Assembly (NCBI GenBank): GCA_028752905.1
Contig: JAQNBH010000002.1
Location: forward strand, 38,074,975 to 38,138,974
DNA from: Cladorhizidae sp. MBARI D1340-BT2
Lineage: Eukaryota; Porifera; Demospongiae; Poecilosclerida; Cladorhizidae
Reading direction: 5' to 3'
DNA: 64,000 bases
The position numbers and the translations under genes are program-made. The notes under the pieces are model-generated. The model worked only from the letters and a program-made list of their open reading frames with translations. It searched no databases and had not been told where the DNA came from. Below are positions 11,231 through 22,007 of this stretch, piece after piece (within the stretch, counting starts at the first letter, position 1; every line of letters begins with the position of its first letter).

Positions 11231-12228
11231 ACACACAAGCCAGCACAGACGGAACACAAGCTAGCACAGACGGGACACAAGCCAGCACAGACGGGACACA
11301 AGCCAGCACAGACGGGACACAAGCCAGCACAGACGGGACACTAGCCAGCACAGACGGGACACAAGCCAGCACAGACGGGACACAAGCCAGCACAGACGGG
11401 ACACAAGCCAGCACAGACGGGACACAAGCCAGCACAGACGGGACACAAGCCAGCACAGACGGGACACAAGCCAGCACAGACGAGACACAAGACAGCACAG
11501 ACGGGACACAAGCCAGCACAGACGAGACACAAGCCAGCACAGACGGGACACAAGCCAGCACAGACGAGACACAAGACAGCACAGACGGGACACAAGCCAG
11601 CACAGACGGGACACAAGCCAGCACAGACGGGACACAAGCCAGCACAGACGGAACACAAGCCAGCACAGACGGAACACAAGCCAGCACAGACTGAACACAA
11701 GCCAGCACAGACGGGACACAAGACAGCACAGACGGGACACAAGCCAGCACAGACGGAACACAAGCCAGCACAGACTGAACACAAGCCAGCACAGACGGGA
11801 CACAAGACAGCACAGACGGGACACAAGCCAGCACAGACGGGACACAAGCCAGCACAGACGGGACACAAGCCAGCACAGACGGGACACAAGCCAGCACAGA
11901 TGGGACACAAGCCAGCACAGACGGGACACTAGCCAGCACAGACGGGACACTAGCCAGCACAGACGGGACACAAGCCATCACAGATGGGACACAAGCCAGC
12001 ACAGACGGCACACAAGCCAGCACAGACGGGACACAAGCCAGCACAGACGGCACACAAGCCAGCACAGACGGGACACAAGCCAGCACAGACGGGACACAAG
12101 CCATCACAGACGGGACACAAGCCAGCACAGACGGGACACAAGCCAGCACAGACGGGACACAAGCCAGCACAGACGGGACACAAGCCAGCACAGACGGGAC
12201 ACAAGCCAGCACAGACGGGACACAGGGT
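11231..12228. repeat. 21-bp minisatellite inside the Gypsy remnant, about 47 units
   Basis: The unit core is ACACAAGCCAGCACAGACGG. Its length is a multiple of three, so long frames stay open on both strands: TQASTDG and HKPAQTG on plus, CVPSVLA and CPVCAGL on minus. The array sits exactly between the gag zinc knuckle and the protease remnant. I do not regard the repeat frames as genes. Confidence 0.95.
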
Positions 12229-12329
12229 AAGCAAACGGAAGTGCATCATTAATTGGAGAATGAAGTCGATGAAGTAAAAATACAAGGTCAACTGTGAAGA
12301 CAGTGAGCAGCAGTCTTATTCTTTATTTA

Positions 12330-12660
12330 CCATGGATAGTAGCCAACACAAGGCATTCACAGTAGTTGTTTACATTAACCAAGTGCCAGTAGAAATCGAA
12401 TTTGATACTGCTGCTACCCTCACTCTAATAATTATGAGAGGATATGGAAGAGGATTCATATTCAAACATCCAAGGCACTGATGCCAAGTTGCGGACCCTC
12501 GGTAAAAGTGACCTTACTTGGATCAGCATTTGTCACTGTGGAGTTGGCTGAGAAAAAGGTGTTGTTAAATAACACCTGGTAGAGGAGGAAGGACCAAACC
12601 TGCTGAGAAGAGATTGCATTACAGGACTCAAATTAAACTTTAGGCTAATCAACAGTCTGG
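12330..12660 (+). pseudogene. Gypsy aspartic protease remnant
   Basis: The stretch translating to VYINQVPVEIEFDTAAT (12369-12419) matches the start of a retroviral-type aspartic protease, where the active site is normally D-T/S-G. Here Gly is replaced by Ala at the codon after DT (Asp codon 12404-12406), so catalysis would be doubtful even without the frame breaks that follow. It lies between gag and RT as expected. Confidence 0.6.
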
Positions 12661-12679
12661 TGGGTAGCAATCAGTTACA

Positions 12680-13400
12680 GGCATTGCTAGACAAGCATGC
12701 AAGCTTGTTCAATAATGAGATTAGTACACTGAAAGGAACCAAGGTGAAGCTACATGTAGACCCAGAAATCAAGCCTAACTTTTCAGAGCTAGGTCAGTAG
12801 CTTACTCTATTAGGGAGAGAGTTGAAACAGAGCTTGAGAGACTGGAAAGCACAAGCATAATTTTACCTGTCCATTTAAGTAGCTGGGCTGCCAATAGTCC
12901 TTGTAACGAAAAGCAATGGCACTGTTAGAATCTGTGGAGACTATAAGATTACCAATAACTCTGTTTCTCAGGTAGACACTTATCCTTTACCTAGAGTGTA
13001 GGAGTTGTTTGCCATTTTGAATGATTGAAGGTGGTTCACTAAACTTGTCATGCTACAGGCTTACCTACAGTTGGAGTTAGAGGCTGACTATAAACCGTAT
13101 ATGTCTCTGTGAATATGCATTAGGGACTATTTCAGTACAACAGGTTACCCTTTGAGTATCACCTGTCCATCTATTTTTCAAAGGTACATGGAAAACCTGT
13201 TACAAGGGGCATCGAGGGTGTTTCCATGTATATAGTTAGTGACTGGGAGCAGAGCAGAAGAGCATATAGAGAATCTTGATATTGTCTTGGGCAAGCTAGA
13301 ATTAGCAGGAACTCAATTAAACAAGGCTTTTATGTCAGCTAAAGTTGGGGATATGATTGACAAGGATGGTATAAGGTACCAGCAGTGCAGACAAGCATCC
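12680..13400 (+). pseudogene. Gypsy reverse transcriptase remnant
   Basis: Conserved RT blocks are recognisable in shifting frames: RICGDYKITNNSV (about 12925-12965), VDTYPLPRV (about 12971-13000), the KLVMLQAY block where the first catalytic region lies, and LVTGSRAEEH after the second catalytic region. The Y-x-DD catalytic box itself is not intact: the expected position is a stop-containing stretch near 13225-13240. The last good match is near 13370. RT copies the element RNA into DNA; this copy is dead. Confidence 0.75.
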
Positions 13401-13650
13401 CAAGAGCAGCTTGCTTGGGGAAGCTGTCTAGTACTTGACTTCTTCCTCGGTGAGAGCACCTAGGTCAATGTCATCCACTATTGCTGCTCTCCCATTCAGT
13501 TGAACTGCAGCCAAGATGACTGCCATGACATGACTGGTAACCATCACATTCAAGTTCAACACTTCATAGCATGCATTAGTCATGCTTCTCAGGTTAACCA
13601 CCATGAGAGTGCTGATGTCCTTGGTGCCATCCTGTGCATCCTCACCTGAT
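13390..13650. other. Unassigned segment right of the Gypsy remnant
   Basis: The minus strand reads through about 70 codons with a protein-like composition, including VLNLNVMVTSHVMAVILAA near 13500-13570, but I recognise no family and see no start or splice sites. It could be a further transposon fragment. Confidence 0.25.
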
Positions 13651-13855
13651 CACAACCAAATCCCTAGCACCTGTCCTCTTATTCATAGGCATCATGGTGT
13701 TGTTGTGATAGTACTGATGAATGCCCCTGTTGTAACTGATCACTACCAAGTCCCTAGCACCTGTCCTCTTATTCATAGGCATCATGGTGTTGTTGTGATA
13801 GTACTGATGAATGCCCCTGTTGTAACTGATCACTACCAAGTCCCTAGCACCTGTC
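13651..13855. repeat. 90-bp tandem repeat, 2.3 units
   Basis: Units start at 13651, 13741 and 13831 (CACAACC or CACTACC), exactly 90 bp apart and nearly identical. The multiple-of-three length keeps short frames open on both strands. No coding role is supported. Confidence 0.9.
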
Positions 13856-13857
13856 TT

Positions 13858-14280
13858 ATTAGTTACAGCTTTAACTTTTAATAAATTTTATATCTTCAAT
13901 TATTAATTAGAGCTTTAACTTTTATATCTTAAATTATTAGTTAGAGCTTTAATTTTGATTAACTTTTATATCTAGTTAGAGGATTAACTTTAATATCTTC
14001 AATTATTAGTTAGAGCTTTAACTTTTATTAACCTCTATATCTTCAATTATTAGTTAGAGCTGTAACTTTGATTAATTTTATATCTTCAATTATTAGTTAG
14101 AGCTTTAACTTTGATTAACTTTTATATCTTCAATAACATTTTTATTAGTTAGAGTTTAACTTTGATTAATTTTATATCTTCAATTATTAGTTAGAGCTTT
14201 AACTTTGATTAACTTTTATATCTTCTAGAGTTTAACTTTTATTACCTTTTATATCCTCAATTATAATCCGGAGTAACTTT
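13858..14280. repeat. AT-rich degenerate repeat
   Basis: About seven diverged copies of a unit with ATTAGTTAGAGCTTTAACTT and TTTTATATCTTCAATT, spaced irregularly at about 45-60 bp. No gene is seen. Confidence 0.8.
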
Positions 14281-15850
14281 CCATCAGGACAATCTCGTGT
14301 ATCTTTATTTAATAATTATATATAGCAGTAACTTTCTTTCCTTTTATATCTTCAATTCTAATTATAGCTCTAACTTCCCTCACCTTGGGGACAATCTTTC
14401 GTAACTTCATAAATATTTATAGCTGTAACTTTCCTTCAGGATAATCTTCATTTATAATTACAGCTCTAATTTTCGTTCGGCACAATCTTTTATGTCTTCA
14501 TTTATAATTTTATGTCTTATATTTCTTCATGGCAATCTCTTTATTATAATTAGAGCTGTAACTTCCTTTCAGCAAAATCATTATAATTATATATTTTGAT
14601 TTATACTTTAAATTTCAATCTATTATATCTTCAACTACAGTTATAGCTGACATTCCTTCAGCACAAATTTTCTATCTTCAATTATAATTATAGCTGTATC
14701 TTTCCTTCAGGACAATCTTTTACATATTAAATTATATATAGTAGCATCTTTTCTTCAGGAGAATATTTTACATCTTATGGCTTTAAATTCCCTTCATTTA
14801 TATCTTCAATTATAGTAACTTTCGTTCAAGATAATCTTCAATTATAACTATATCTGTATCATTCCTTTGTGAAAATCTCAATTGTAATTATATCTTGTAC
14901 TTTACTTCAGCACAATGTTTAATATGTTCATATATAAATATGGCTCTATCTCTCCTTCAGGATAATAATGGCTCCATCTCTCCTTCAGGCAATCATTTAT
15001 AATTATGGCTCTATCTCTCCTTCAGGATAATCATTTATAAATATGGCTCTATCTCTCCTTCTGGAAATTATGGCTCTATCTCTCCTTCAGGACAATCATT
15101 TATAATTATGGCCCTATCTCTCCTTCAGGACAATCATTTATAATTATCGCTCTATCTCTCCTTCAGGACTATCATTTATAATTATGGCTATATCTCTCCT
15201 TCATGGCTCTATCTCTCCTTCAGGACAATCATTTATAAGTATGGCTCTATCTCTCCTTCAGGATAATCATTTATAATTATGGCTCTATATCTCTCCTTCA
15301 GGACAATCATTTATAATTATGGCTCTATCTCTCCTTCAGCACAATCATTTATAATTATGGCTCTATCTCTCCTTCAGGACAATTATGGCTCTATCTCTCC
15401 TTCAGGACAATCATTTATAATAATGGCCTTCAAGACAATCTTTAATATCTTACATTATAATTATAGCTGTAACTTTCCTTCCGGACAATCTTTTAGATCC
15501 TAAATTATAATTATAGCTTTAAATTCCTTTAATTTATATCTTCAATTATAGTAACTTTCCTTCAACTTCAATTATAACTATAATTATCGGTAACTTTCCT
15601 TCATGAAAATCTTTTATATCTACAATTGTAATTATATCTTGTAGTTCACTGTTTTATATATTAATTTATAATAATGGCTCTATCTCTCCTTCAGGACAAT
15701 CTTTAATATCTTACAATTTTCTTTCAGCACAATTTATATCTTCATTTATAATTATAGGTGTAACTTTTCTTGAGGGAAATTTTTAATATCTTGATACTTG
15801 TTTGTTAACTTAAACACAATCTTTTATATCTTCATTTATAATTATGGCTT
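14280..15850. repeat. Degenerate repeat B, reverse orientation, with a 38-bp homogeneous core
   Basis: Diverged units with CTTCAGGACAATCTTTTA and TTCATTTATAATTATAGCT are the reverse complement of the family at 9660-10290. Between about 14930 and 15430 the units become short and uniform (roughly 38 bp, GGCTCTATCTCTCCTTCAGG), indicating a more recent local expansion inside the old array. No gene is seen. Confidence 0.8.
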
Positions 15851-15861
15851 GTTTCGCCATT

Positions 15862-16100
15862 ATTCATGATGCGGGCTAGAACATCTAGCAGAAACATGGA
15901 GAGTGCCAGATGTCCACCCAGCAAACAAGGAGTCATTATTCATTATGAGGGCTAGAACATCTAGCAGAAACATGGAGAGTGCCAGATGTTCCCCAGCAAA
16001 CAAGGAGTCATTATTCATGATGAGGGCTAGAACATCTAGCAGAAACATGGAGAGTACCAGATGTCCCCCAGCAAACAAGGGGTGATTATTCATGATGTGG
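15862..16100. repeat. 75-76-bp tandem repeat, 3 units
   Basis: GGCTAGAACATCTAGCAG recurs at 15874, 15950 and 16025. Units differ by a few bases. AGCAAACAAGG marks each unit end. Confidence 0.9.
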
Positions 16101-16694
16101 GAGATTATTTAATGCGGCCGAAATAAAGATTCCCTGCGACGACAAGGGTCCTAACTTCTCCATCAGCTATGAATGGACTTGGCAAAATCTACTTAATTAT
16201 ATATTAGAAAATAAAACAACAACAACAAAAAGCACAACAAATTTACATCTCTCCTCCGCCTCCTTCGCGCGTGCAAATAGTCTGGCCAGTAATCCGCGTC
16301 GTCGTGATCGCACCAATTTACGAATCCACTGACCGTCCCTAGTTTTGACTCACTTCAAAGTGATGGATATCTACCCAAGGAAACGAAGGATTTCTCTATC
16401 AACGAGCAGTATATTTGACTCTCTGAGGGCGAGCCTGATGAGTAGAGGCCTGTACCTACCTCGGAGAAATCTGGAGCCATTTAATCTTATCGTTGTTACT
16501 TCGTTGTTGTTCCCGTTTAAAATGTTTATCACTGACACTTGGACAGGCCACAAGGTGAAACTTAACGCTACATTGGTTACGGACAGCTCTCCTGCAATGC
16601 TGGTGAAGAAGCAAGTCTGTGATGGAGTTGATCTAATACTGGTAAAGGGTGGCTAAAGTAGTGACTTGTTGGTTGATGTGTTGCTCCAGCCTAC
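16100..16694. other. Unassigned unique segment left of the hAT element
   Basis: This part is less AT-rich than its neighbours, with several CG dinucleotides around 16255-16310. A 103-codon plus-strand frame (16345-16656) and a 60-codon minus-strand frame overlap each other. I recognise neither and see no convincing splice sites. The plus frame ends 39 bp before the hAT terminus, so the element may have landed in or next to a former gene. Confidence 0.3.
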
Positions 16695-18322
16695 CAGGGT
16701 TTTATCTGGGGGGGGGGGAGACCGGGGTATGTTTCCCCCCCAAGAGGACATGTTTCCCCCCCACCCTCCCCTACCACTCATTAATTTTTTTATGAAGTTG
16801 CATAATGAAATACATAAGTAAACATGTAAAGCTCTTGTCTTAATCGTTCTCCATATAGTCACAATTTTATCTAAGTCCATATCAGATAATTTATCTGGTC
16901 CTTCAATGACTATTTTCATCAAATTGCTAAGGCTTGAATCAGCAAGTCTATTTCGTAGCCTTGTTTTGACAGTTTTCATTGCTGAAAAGCTACGCTCTAC
17001 TGAAGCAGTGCTTACTGGAAGACAAAGTAAGATTGACATTAGCTTCACAATGTTAGGAAACATTTGCCTGTAGATAGGACTTTTAAGGACTTCCTCTATA
17101 ACCTCTTGCATGTTTCGGACTCCTTTTTGTGAGTTTAAAAGGCATCTGTACGTCATCCATTCTTCCATAACCAGCTCAGAGTCAATATCAGGATCAAACT
17201 TAACCACTTTGCCGTTGTCGTCTACTTCCGATTGGACCCCATACTGTTGACAAAGTTGAATTAACTTGTCTTTACCATACTCTCTGTATCTTTGATCAGA
17301 TTCAGGTGGCAAGTGACGTGGATCAAAAATTGAAAATGCAACTAATAAATCCTCACCATCAGCAAATCTGCTGTTAATATTCTCAGTTAGATGTGTAATG
17401 AAAGGATTTTATTACCCGAGTGTGGAAAGTGCTCAAGGTTTCTTCGAAGGACTCCATAGCAATACCAGACAATTGAAGGTCTGGAATAACTTCCTTTAGA
17501 CTTGAATAGCATGCAATTCCTGAAGAGTCGAAGATACTGCCAATGCAACTTGAACAAGATCAAAGCCCTTTGTCTGTAAGGCTCTACAAAGCCTTGCAAT
17601 ACTGCCAAGCATCTCAGAAAGCATGTAAATGGATGCTACAGTTTCCAGCTTTCTGAGAAGTAGAGACAGACCATGAGCTTCAGCATCACCAGACTCCTCA
17701 TAAATTGCTTCAAACGCCACAACTATTGCAATGTATGATCTTTTAACTGACCTGATTGTGTTTTCATGCGACAGCCAGTGGGTGTCAGTAGGTTTAAGCA
17801 TTTTTAGCTGGGGCATATTGAGAACTGCTTGAATCTCCTTCAGCTGCTCTGCCTTTTTGGGGGAGTAATAGAACAATTTCCATAGAGTTGTGAGGTTATT
17901 GTATACCCGTTTGATGCGTGGAACTTGATTTGCTGCCTGTACACATGCTAATTGTAGCAAATGATTCCTGCAGTGAATGAATATGGTATGTGGAGATAGC
18001 CTACGAAGCCGTGTCTGGACTCCTGTCTTTCTTCCTGAAAATGTGGCGGCACCATCAAAACCCATTCCTCGCATACACTTCACATTGATTCCCTTGTCTC
18101 CTAGGTAGGTGGTAATGGCTGAAGTGATGGTTTCAGCGTTCGCCCTTTTGACATGTATCACCTCAAGAAAGTGCTCTTCGGGTTTGCCATCCCTTAGCCA
18201 CCTGAAACACAAGGATAGCTCTTCCATGGACGCCACGTCAGTGCATTCATCCCCCATTAGAGTGAAGTAGGGAGACTCTTTTAAACTCTGTAGGAGCCCT
18301 TCTTCTACCCAAAGAGCAATGG
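16653..18322 (-). pseudogene. Outer hAT transposase, catalytic and dimerisation part
   Basis: On the minus strand the frame runs from the nested insertion downward. It includes GDECTD (start of the RNase H-like core), GMGFDGAATFSG, CRNHLLQLACVQAAN and TDTHWLS. After a frame change near 17390-17510 it continues to the C-terminal dimerisation block LPVSTASVERSFSAMK (about 16960-17010). These are hallmarks of the hAT transposases related to ZNF862/KIAA1586-like proteins. The last frame has lost its normal stop and reads through the terminal inverted repeat to 16653. Together with the insertion at 18322/18323, the frame break makes this copy non-functional. Confidence 0.8.
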
Positions 18323-18533
18323 CTGGGCTTCATTTAGGGTGTGGCGAGGTGGGGCGAGTGCCCCACCTGAGCGCAATCTCGCCCCACCTGAGAAGTTCAC
18401 TAGTCATGTAAAATAATGATTAGTGAGCTTCTGATTTTTTTAAAGTGTAGAGATAAATCAATGTGTAAGTAATAATAATATGTAATATAATAAGTAAGTA
18501 ATAATAATATGTAATATGCAAAATAACACAAGT

Positions 18534-20649
18534 TCATGTTACTATTCTTCTGTTTTTTCTTGCCCAAACTTCGACTATTTCGTCAAGATTACCATCTGTT
18601 AGTTGGTCCGGTGACTCAATAGCGATTTTCATCAGATGTGACAAGCTAGTGTCGTTCAAACTGCTGCTTGTCTTAATAAGCTTCATCTGAGAGAAGCTCC
18701 TCTCTACGGAGGCAGTAGCCACTGGGATGGACAAACTGATCTTTGCAATAGTGTGCAGGTTTGGAAACATGTTTGCCAACATGTCGTTCGAAACCAAATC
18801 TTCAAGCTGTGACTTCATATTATCTTAATAGGGTTGTTTCGCCATATGTCGTCGATATGTTATCCACTCAGTGTGGATCTCAGAGGAGATAAGTGCTTTC
18901 TTAACAGTAGGGTTACCGAGTAATGTCTGGCAAGGTCTGTCTGTCCCGTAGTGAGAGAGAAGTGTTCCAATGCAGGTTTTGCCATACTGAGGAAGATCAG
19001 GCGAATCAAAACTAGGCATTTTCTTTGGATCAAAGATGCTCATTGCTGACACAACATCACTAGACGAGGCAAATCGAGAGGAAATGTTGTCTTTCAAATG
19101 TGCGATGAATGGCTTAGCTACATTCGCCTGGAAGGTGGTGATGTCTTCAAGAGAAACTTCGATGTCAGCTGTTTTTTCTAGATTTTCAGCTTCATCTAAC
19201 AACTCGAGTACCCAATTTGCAGCTGGTAAAACTGTGTCATCAAGTGCATCAAGGGTGGAATCGACTAAGCTAGGTATGATGGACAAGTCGAGATGCTCGG
19301 TTTGGAGTGTTTTGCTGACTTGTGGGAGGGTGTAGTCAAGCATGTACATAGCTGCGACTGTGGAGACCTTGCTGAGAGCTTTGCTAAGTCCGAGTGCTTC
19401 TGGCTCATGTGTAGTCTTATGGATGTTGTTGAGAGCCAATACGATCGCACCATAGCTTGCCTTCACTGCTTTTACACATTGCTCATGTGCCATCGGATGG
19501 TTTAGCAATTTTCAACTCTGGTAAGTCGAGCACACTCTGGACCGCCTTGAGAGATTCTGCTCTCTTTGGGGAGTAGTGGAAGTATTTCCAAAGAGCCATC
19601 AGGGTCACATACACATGTTTGATTCCTTTAGTAGAGTTTGCAGCCTGAACACAAGCTAGCTGTAGCAAGTGGCAGTGGCAGTGCACAAACAAAGCATGGG
19701 GTGCAAGCGTCTTTATTCGAGTTTGGACTCCAGTTTTTTCCCCTGAAAATGTATTCGCTCCATCAAAGCCCATCCCGACAAAACTACGGCTACGTGAGAT
19801 GTGTACATTGCATTCCTCCCTGTCTTCTCCATGAAGTACTTCAAATCTTCACCACCACAAGATACAACCAAGTCAACCAACTTGCTAAAATTGGTAGTAT
19901 GAGCAATGTGTTGGCGGGAGAGGAAGTGAGTACAACGTATCAAAGATTTGATAGCAGCCCTATTCCTCATTCTCTCTTGTGTTCCCACTTTTTGAAGTTG
20001 TTGAACGATGGATCCTCCAAGTTGGGTAGCCAACTTGCTATGATATGATCATCACTCTTAGCATGAGCTTTCATCCGGGCAGCAGCATTTTTCCAGTTAG
20101 TGAATGGCTTTGTTGTCCAAATGCCACCTGCTTGTTGAACTGACCTCCCAGAAACTTTGCAGATTTTGCAAAATGCACCTTAAGCATCTGCATCATATTG
20201 TAGCCAAGGATAATATTCTTCCCAAGTCTTGCGGTATTTTCTAGTACTCGAGTATGGCGTAGAACTGGTACGTTTCTTGGGTAGTGTTGGTGAACTAGTA
20301 GAAGGTGTCGTGCTTGGGAATAACCTCTATTTCCTCTTCAGACTCAGCTTCAATCTTCTTCCCAAGTCTTTGGGTAGTGTTGGTGAACTAGTAGAAGCTT
20401 GGAATAACCTCTATTTCGTCTTCAGACTCAGCTTCAATCTTCTTCCCAAGTCTTGCGGTATTTTCTAGTACTTGAGTATGGCGTACAACTGTTACGTTTC
20501 TTGGGTAGTGTTGGTGAACTAGTAGAAGGTGTCGTGCTTGGAATAACCTCTATTTACTCTTCAGACTCAGCTTCACTACTACATGTACTTATGTTACTAG
20601 TACTAGCAGCTGCTTTACTAGAGCTCCCCCCAAAAGATCGAATATCCAT
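18534..20649 (-). pseudogene. Inner hAT transposase, internally deleted
   Basis: From the ATG at 20649 (MDIRSFGGSSSKAAASTS) come a Ser/acidic leader, a TTF-type zinc finger region (FCKICK, WTTKPFTNWK, about 20060-20180), then NRAAIKSLIRC and IAHTTNF. Near 19775-19795 the frame jumps straight to the FDGANTFSG block, so the segment with the first catalytic Asp (DECTD in relatives) is deleted. The rest runs through HCHCHLLQLACVQAAN and, after further frame breaks near 19500 and 18820, to the dimerisation block IPVATASVERSFSQMK. It ends at 18534. It is the same family as the remnant at 48267-48803. It cannot encode an active enzyme. Confidence 0.8.
20216..20575. repeat. Internal triplication in the inner transposase leader
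   Basis: A roughly 140-bp block (start CTTCCCAAGTCTTGCGGT) recurs as a full copy near 20219, a shortened copy near 20357 and a full copy near 20443. It codes the Ser/Thr/acidic linker before the zinc finger. The duplications break the reading frame. Confidence 0.75.
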
Positions 20650-20691
20650 TATAAACTTAATGCTCAATGCATGATTGAGAGTATAGATATT

Positions 20692-20746
20692 AGGAGTGTG
20701 CTATTTTTAGATATAAAGTCTTTATATCTAAAAATAGCACACTCCT
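20692..20746. repeat. Perfect 27-bp inverted repeat with a 1-nt centre
   Basis: Arms 20692-20718 and 20720-20746 are exact reverse complements around a single T at 20719. It lies 43 bp upstream of the inner transposase start on the minus strand. It would extrude as a cruciform or form a strong hairpin in RNA. Confidence 0.95.
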
Positions 20747-20748
20747 TT

Positions 20749-20823
20749 AAGTGCTACTGGCAGCAATTGTGGATTGCAATTTAAAGTGCTGACAGATCAC
20801 CACAATTGCTGTCAGTAGCACTT
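20749..20823. repeat. 24-bp inverted repeat with a 27-nt loop
   Basis: AAGTGCTACTGGCAGCAATT... at 20749-20772 pairs with 20800-20823, with one mismatch. It directly follows the perfect palindrome. Both may be subterminal transposase-binding structure or a small separate insertion. Confidence 0.85.
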
Positions 20824-21113
20824 TATCAATCCTGGAGTATTGCTGTAGAGGCACTTGAGATTAGTTAGTCAGCACTTTCTGTGATGTAGGTGCTAAATGT
20901 GATATTCTAAAAATAACTTTCTAACAAAATACTCTTTGTGACCAGTATTCATTTATGGTTTTAAAAGTGACTGAAAATGCACCAGAAGCGACCTCATACA
21001 ATACCATTTCTGGGGGGGGTGCACTTACACACACGTGCCGGGGCTACGCCCCACCACCTCTTTATATTAATTACATTTGCCACACCTGAGAACAATTCCT
21101 AAATGAAGGCCTG

Positions 21114-21701
21114 AATTATGGCAGTAACAAAATCGGTAGTGGCAGTTGTGGATGTATACATAGCATTCCTACGCACTTCATCATGAACAAACAGCTGAAG
21201 ATCATTAGCTCCACAAGCAATTACCAGTTCAACTAGATCAGCAAAGTTAGTTGTATGGGCAATTCTATTTTTGGCCAAATAGTAGGTGCACCGTAACAAT
21301 TTCTTCACAACAGTACGATTTTCATCTCGTTGTCTTCTTGAAACAGACTGTATCTGCTCAATAATCGTACCTTCTCTCTGGGAATGCTCGTGTTCTAAAG
21401 CCAGTAAACATGCCTCCTTGTGCCAGTTGGATTTAGCATGCTCTTGCATTTTCTCTCTGGCCTTTTTCCAAGCTCTAAATGGCTCATGTATCCAAGCTCC
21501 TCGAACTTGAAGGGGAGGCTTTCCCCACTTCTCACAGATGGTACAGCATTCCCCAATTGCTGAGTGTCGAACCCAAGCGAAGTCATGTAACAACCTTGAA
21601 TTGAAAGATATTCTTTTCTTTGATTGCTTGACTTGTTCCTTTCTGCTAGTTTTTTCCACTTTCTTCCTTTTTGGAGGATTATCCATTTCAGTGTCAGACA
21701 A
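21114..21701 (-). pseudogene. Outer hAT transposase, N-terminal zinc-finger part
   Basis: From the ATG at 21701 comes a Lys/Arg-rich start (a likely nuclear localisation signal), then a TTF-type zinc-finger region with CCTICEKWGK, WIHEPFRAWKKA and HAKSNWHKEA. RNRIAHTTNF-like and RRNAMYTS blocks follow, shared with the inner copy. The frame is open until the nested element begins at 21113, where it would continue into 18322. Its upstream flank reaches the element's right end at 22007. Confidence 0.8.
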
Positions 21702-22007
21702 ACTTGCATTATTGTCAGATTCATCGCCACCAGACTCAAAAGAGTGCAGTCCAGCACCTACATCAGTTCAGGCTTATTTCTTGGACTAGTGGAGCAATCA
21801 GGGTCAAGCACAGGTATTTTCTTAGTAAAATACTTTCTTAGATCCATTTTAAAGCAATCAAAGAGCATGCTATAGCTTCCATGTGCTCTCCAGACAAACC
21901 TAGCTCACTGCACTTAGTGTTATTGGCATATTAAGAACCACGTGTGGCAATTAACACATTTGTCCAATGTTTCCCCCCCCAAAACAATATCCCCAGATAA
22001 AACCCTG

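Larger units (their letters stand above)
10487..13400 (+). mobile_element. Decayed Ty3/Gypsy-type LTR retrotransposon
   Basis: In order on the plus strand: a primer-binding-site-like TGGCGAC at 10491, a decayed gag, a zinc knuckle start, an inserted 21-bp minisatellite, a protease remnant, and the fingers/palm part of a reverse transcriptase. Stops and frame changes are scattered throughout. RNase H, integrase and a 3' LTR were not found, and a 5' LTR can only be presumed to end just before 10491. The gag-protease-RT order is that of Ty3/Gypsy elements. Confidence 0.8.
18323..21113 (-). mobile_element. Nested hAT element (inner)
   Basis: The ends are inverted and similar: CTGGGCTTCATTTAGG on the left (18323) and CCTAAATGAAGGCCTG on the right (ending 21113). 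Flanks AGCAATGG (18315-18322) and AATTATGG (21114-21121) fit a decayed 8-bp target duplication. Joining the outer frame across the insert makes the interrupted transposase continuous, which supports these borders. A decayed transposase on the minus strand (18534-20649) fills most of it. Confidence 0.75.
16695..22007 (-). mobile_element. hAT element (outer), split by a nested hAT
   Basis: The left end, CAGGGTTTTATCTGGGG at 16695, is the inverted complement of the right end CCCCAGATAAAACCCTG at 21991-22007. GCCTACC flanks both ends (overlapping the terminal bases), consistent with the 7-8-bp target duplications of hAT elements. Minus-strand transposase parts lie inside: the N-terminal zinc-finger part at 21114-21701 and the catalytic and dimerisation parts at 16653-18322. 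Subterminal G- and C-runs next to the left end could form hairpins. Without the nested insert the element is about 2.5 kb. Confidence 0.85.

Noticed and set aside
11130..12212. 360-codon minus-strand frame and companions made of CVPSVLA, CPVCAGL or TQASTDG repeats
   Set aside because: The 21-bp unit keeps frames open on both strands by arithmetic; there is no non-repeat domain and the host sequence is a dead retroelement. The CPVC-like spacing is not a metal-binding protein signal in this setting.
16345..16656. 103-codon plus-strand frame
   Set aside because: No recognised domain, overlapping minus frame of similar quality, no splice or start evidence; kept only as an unassigned segment.
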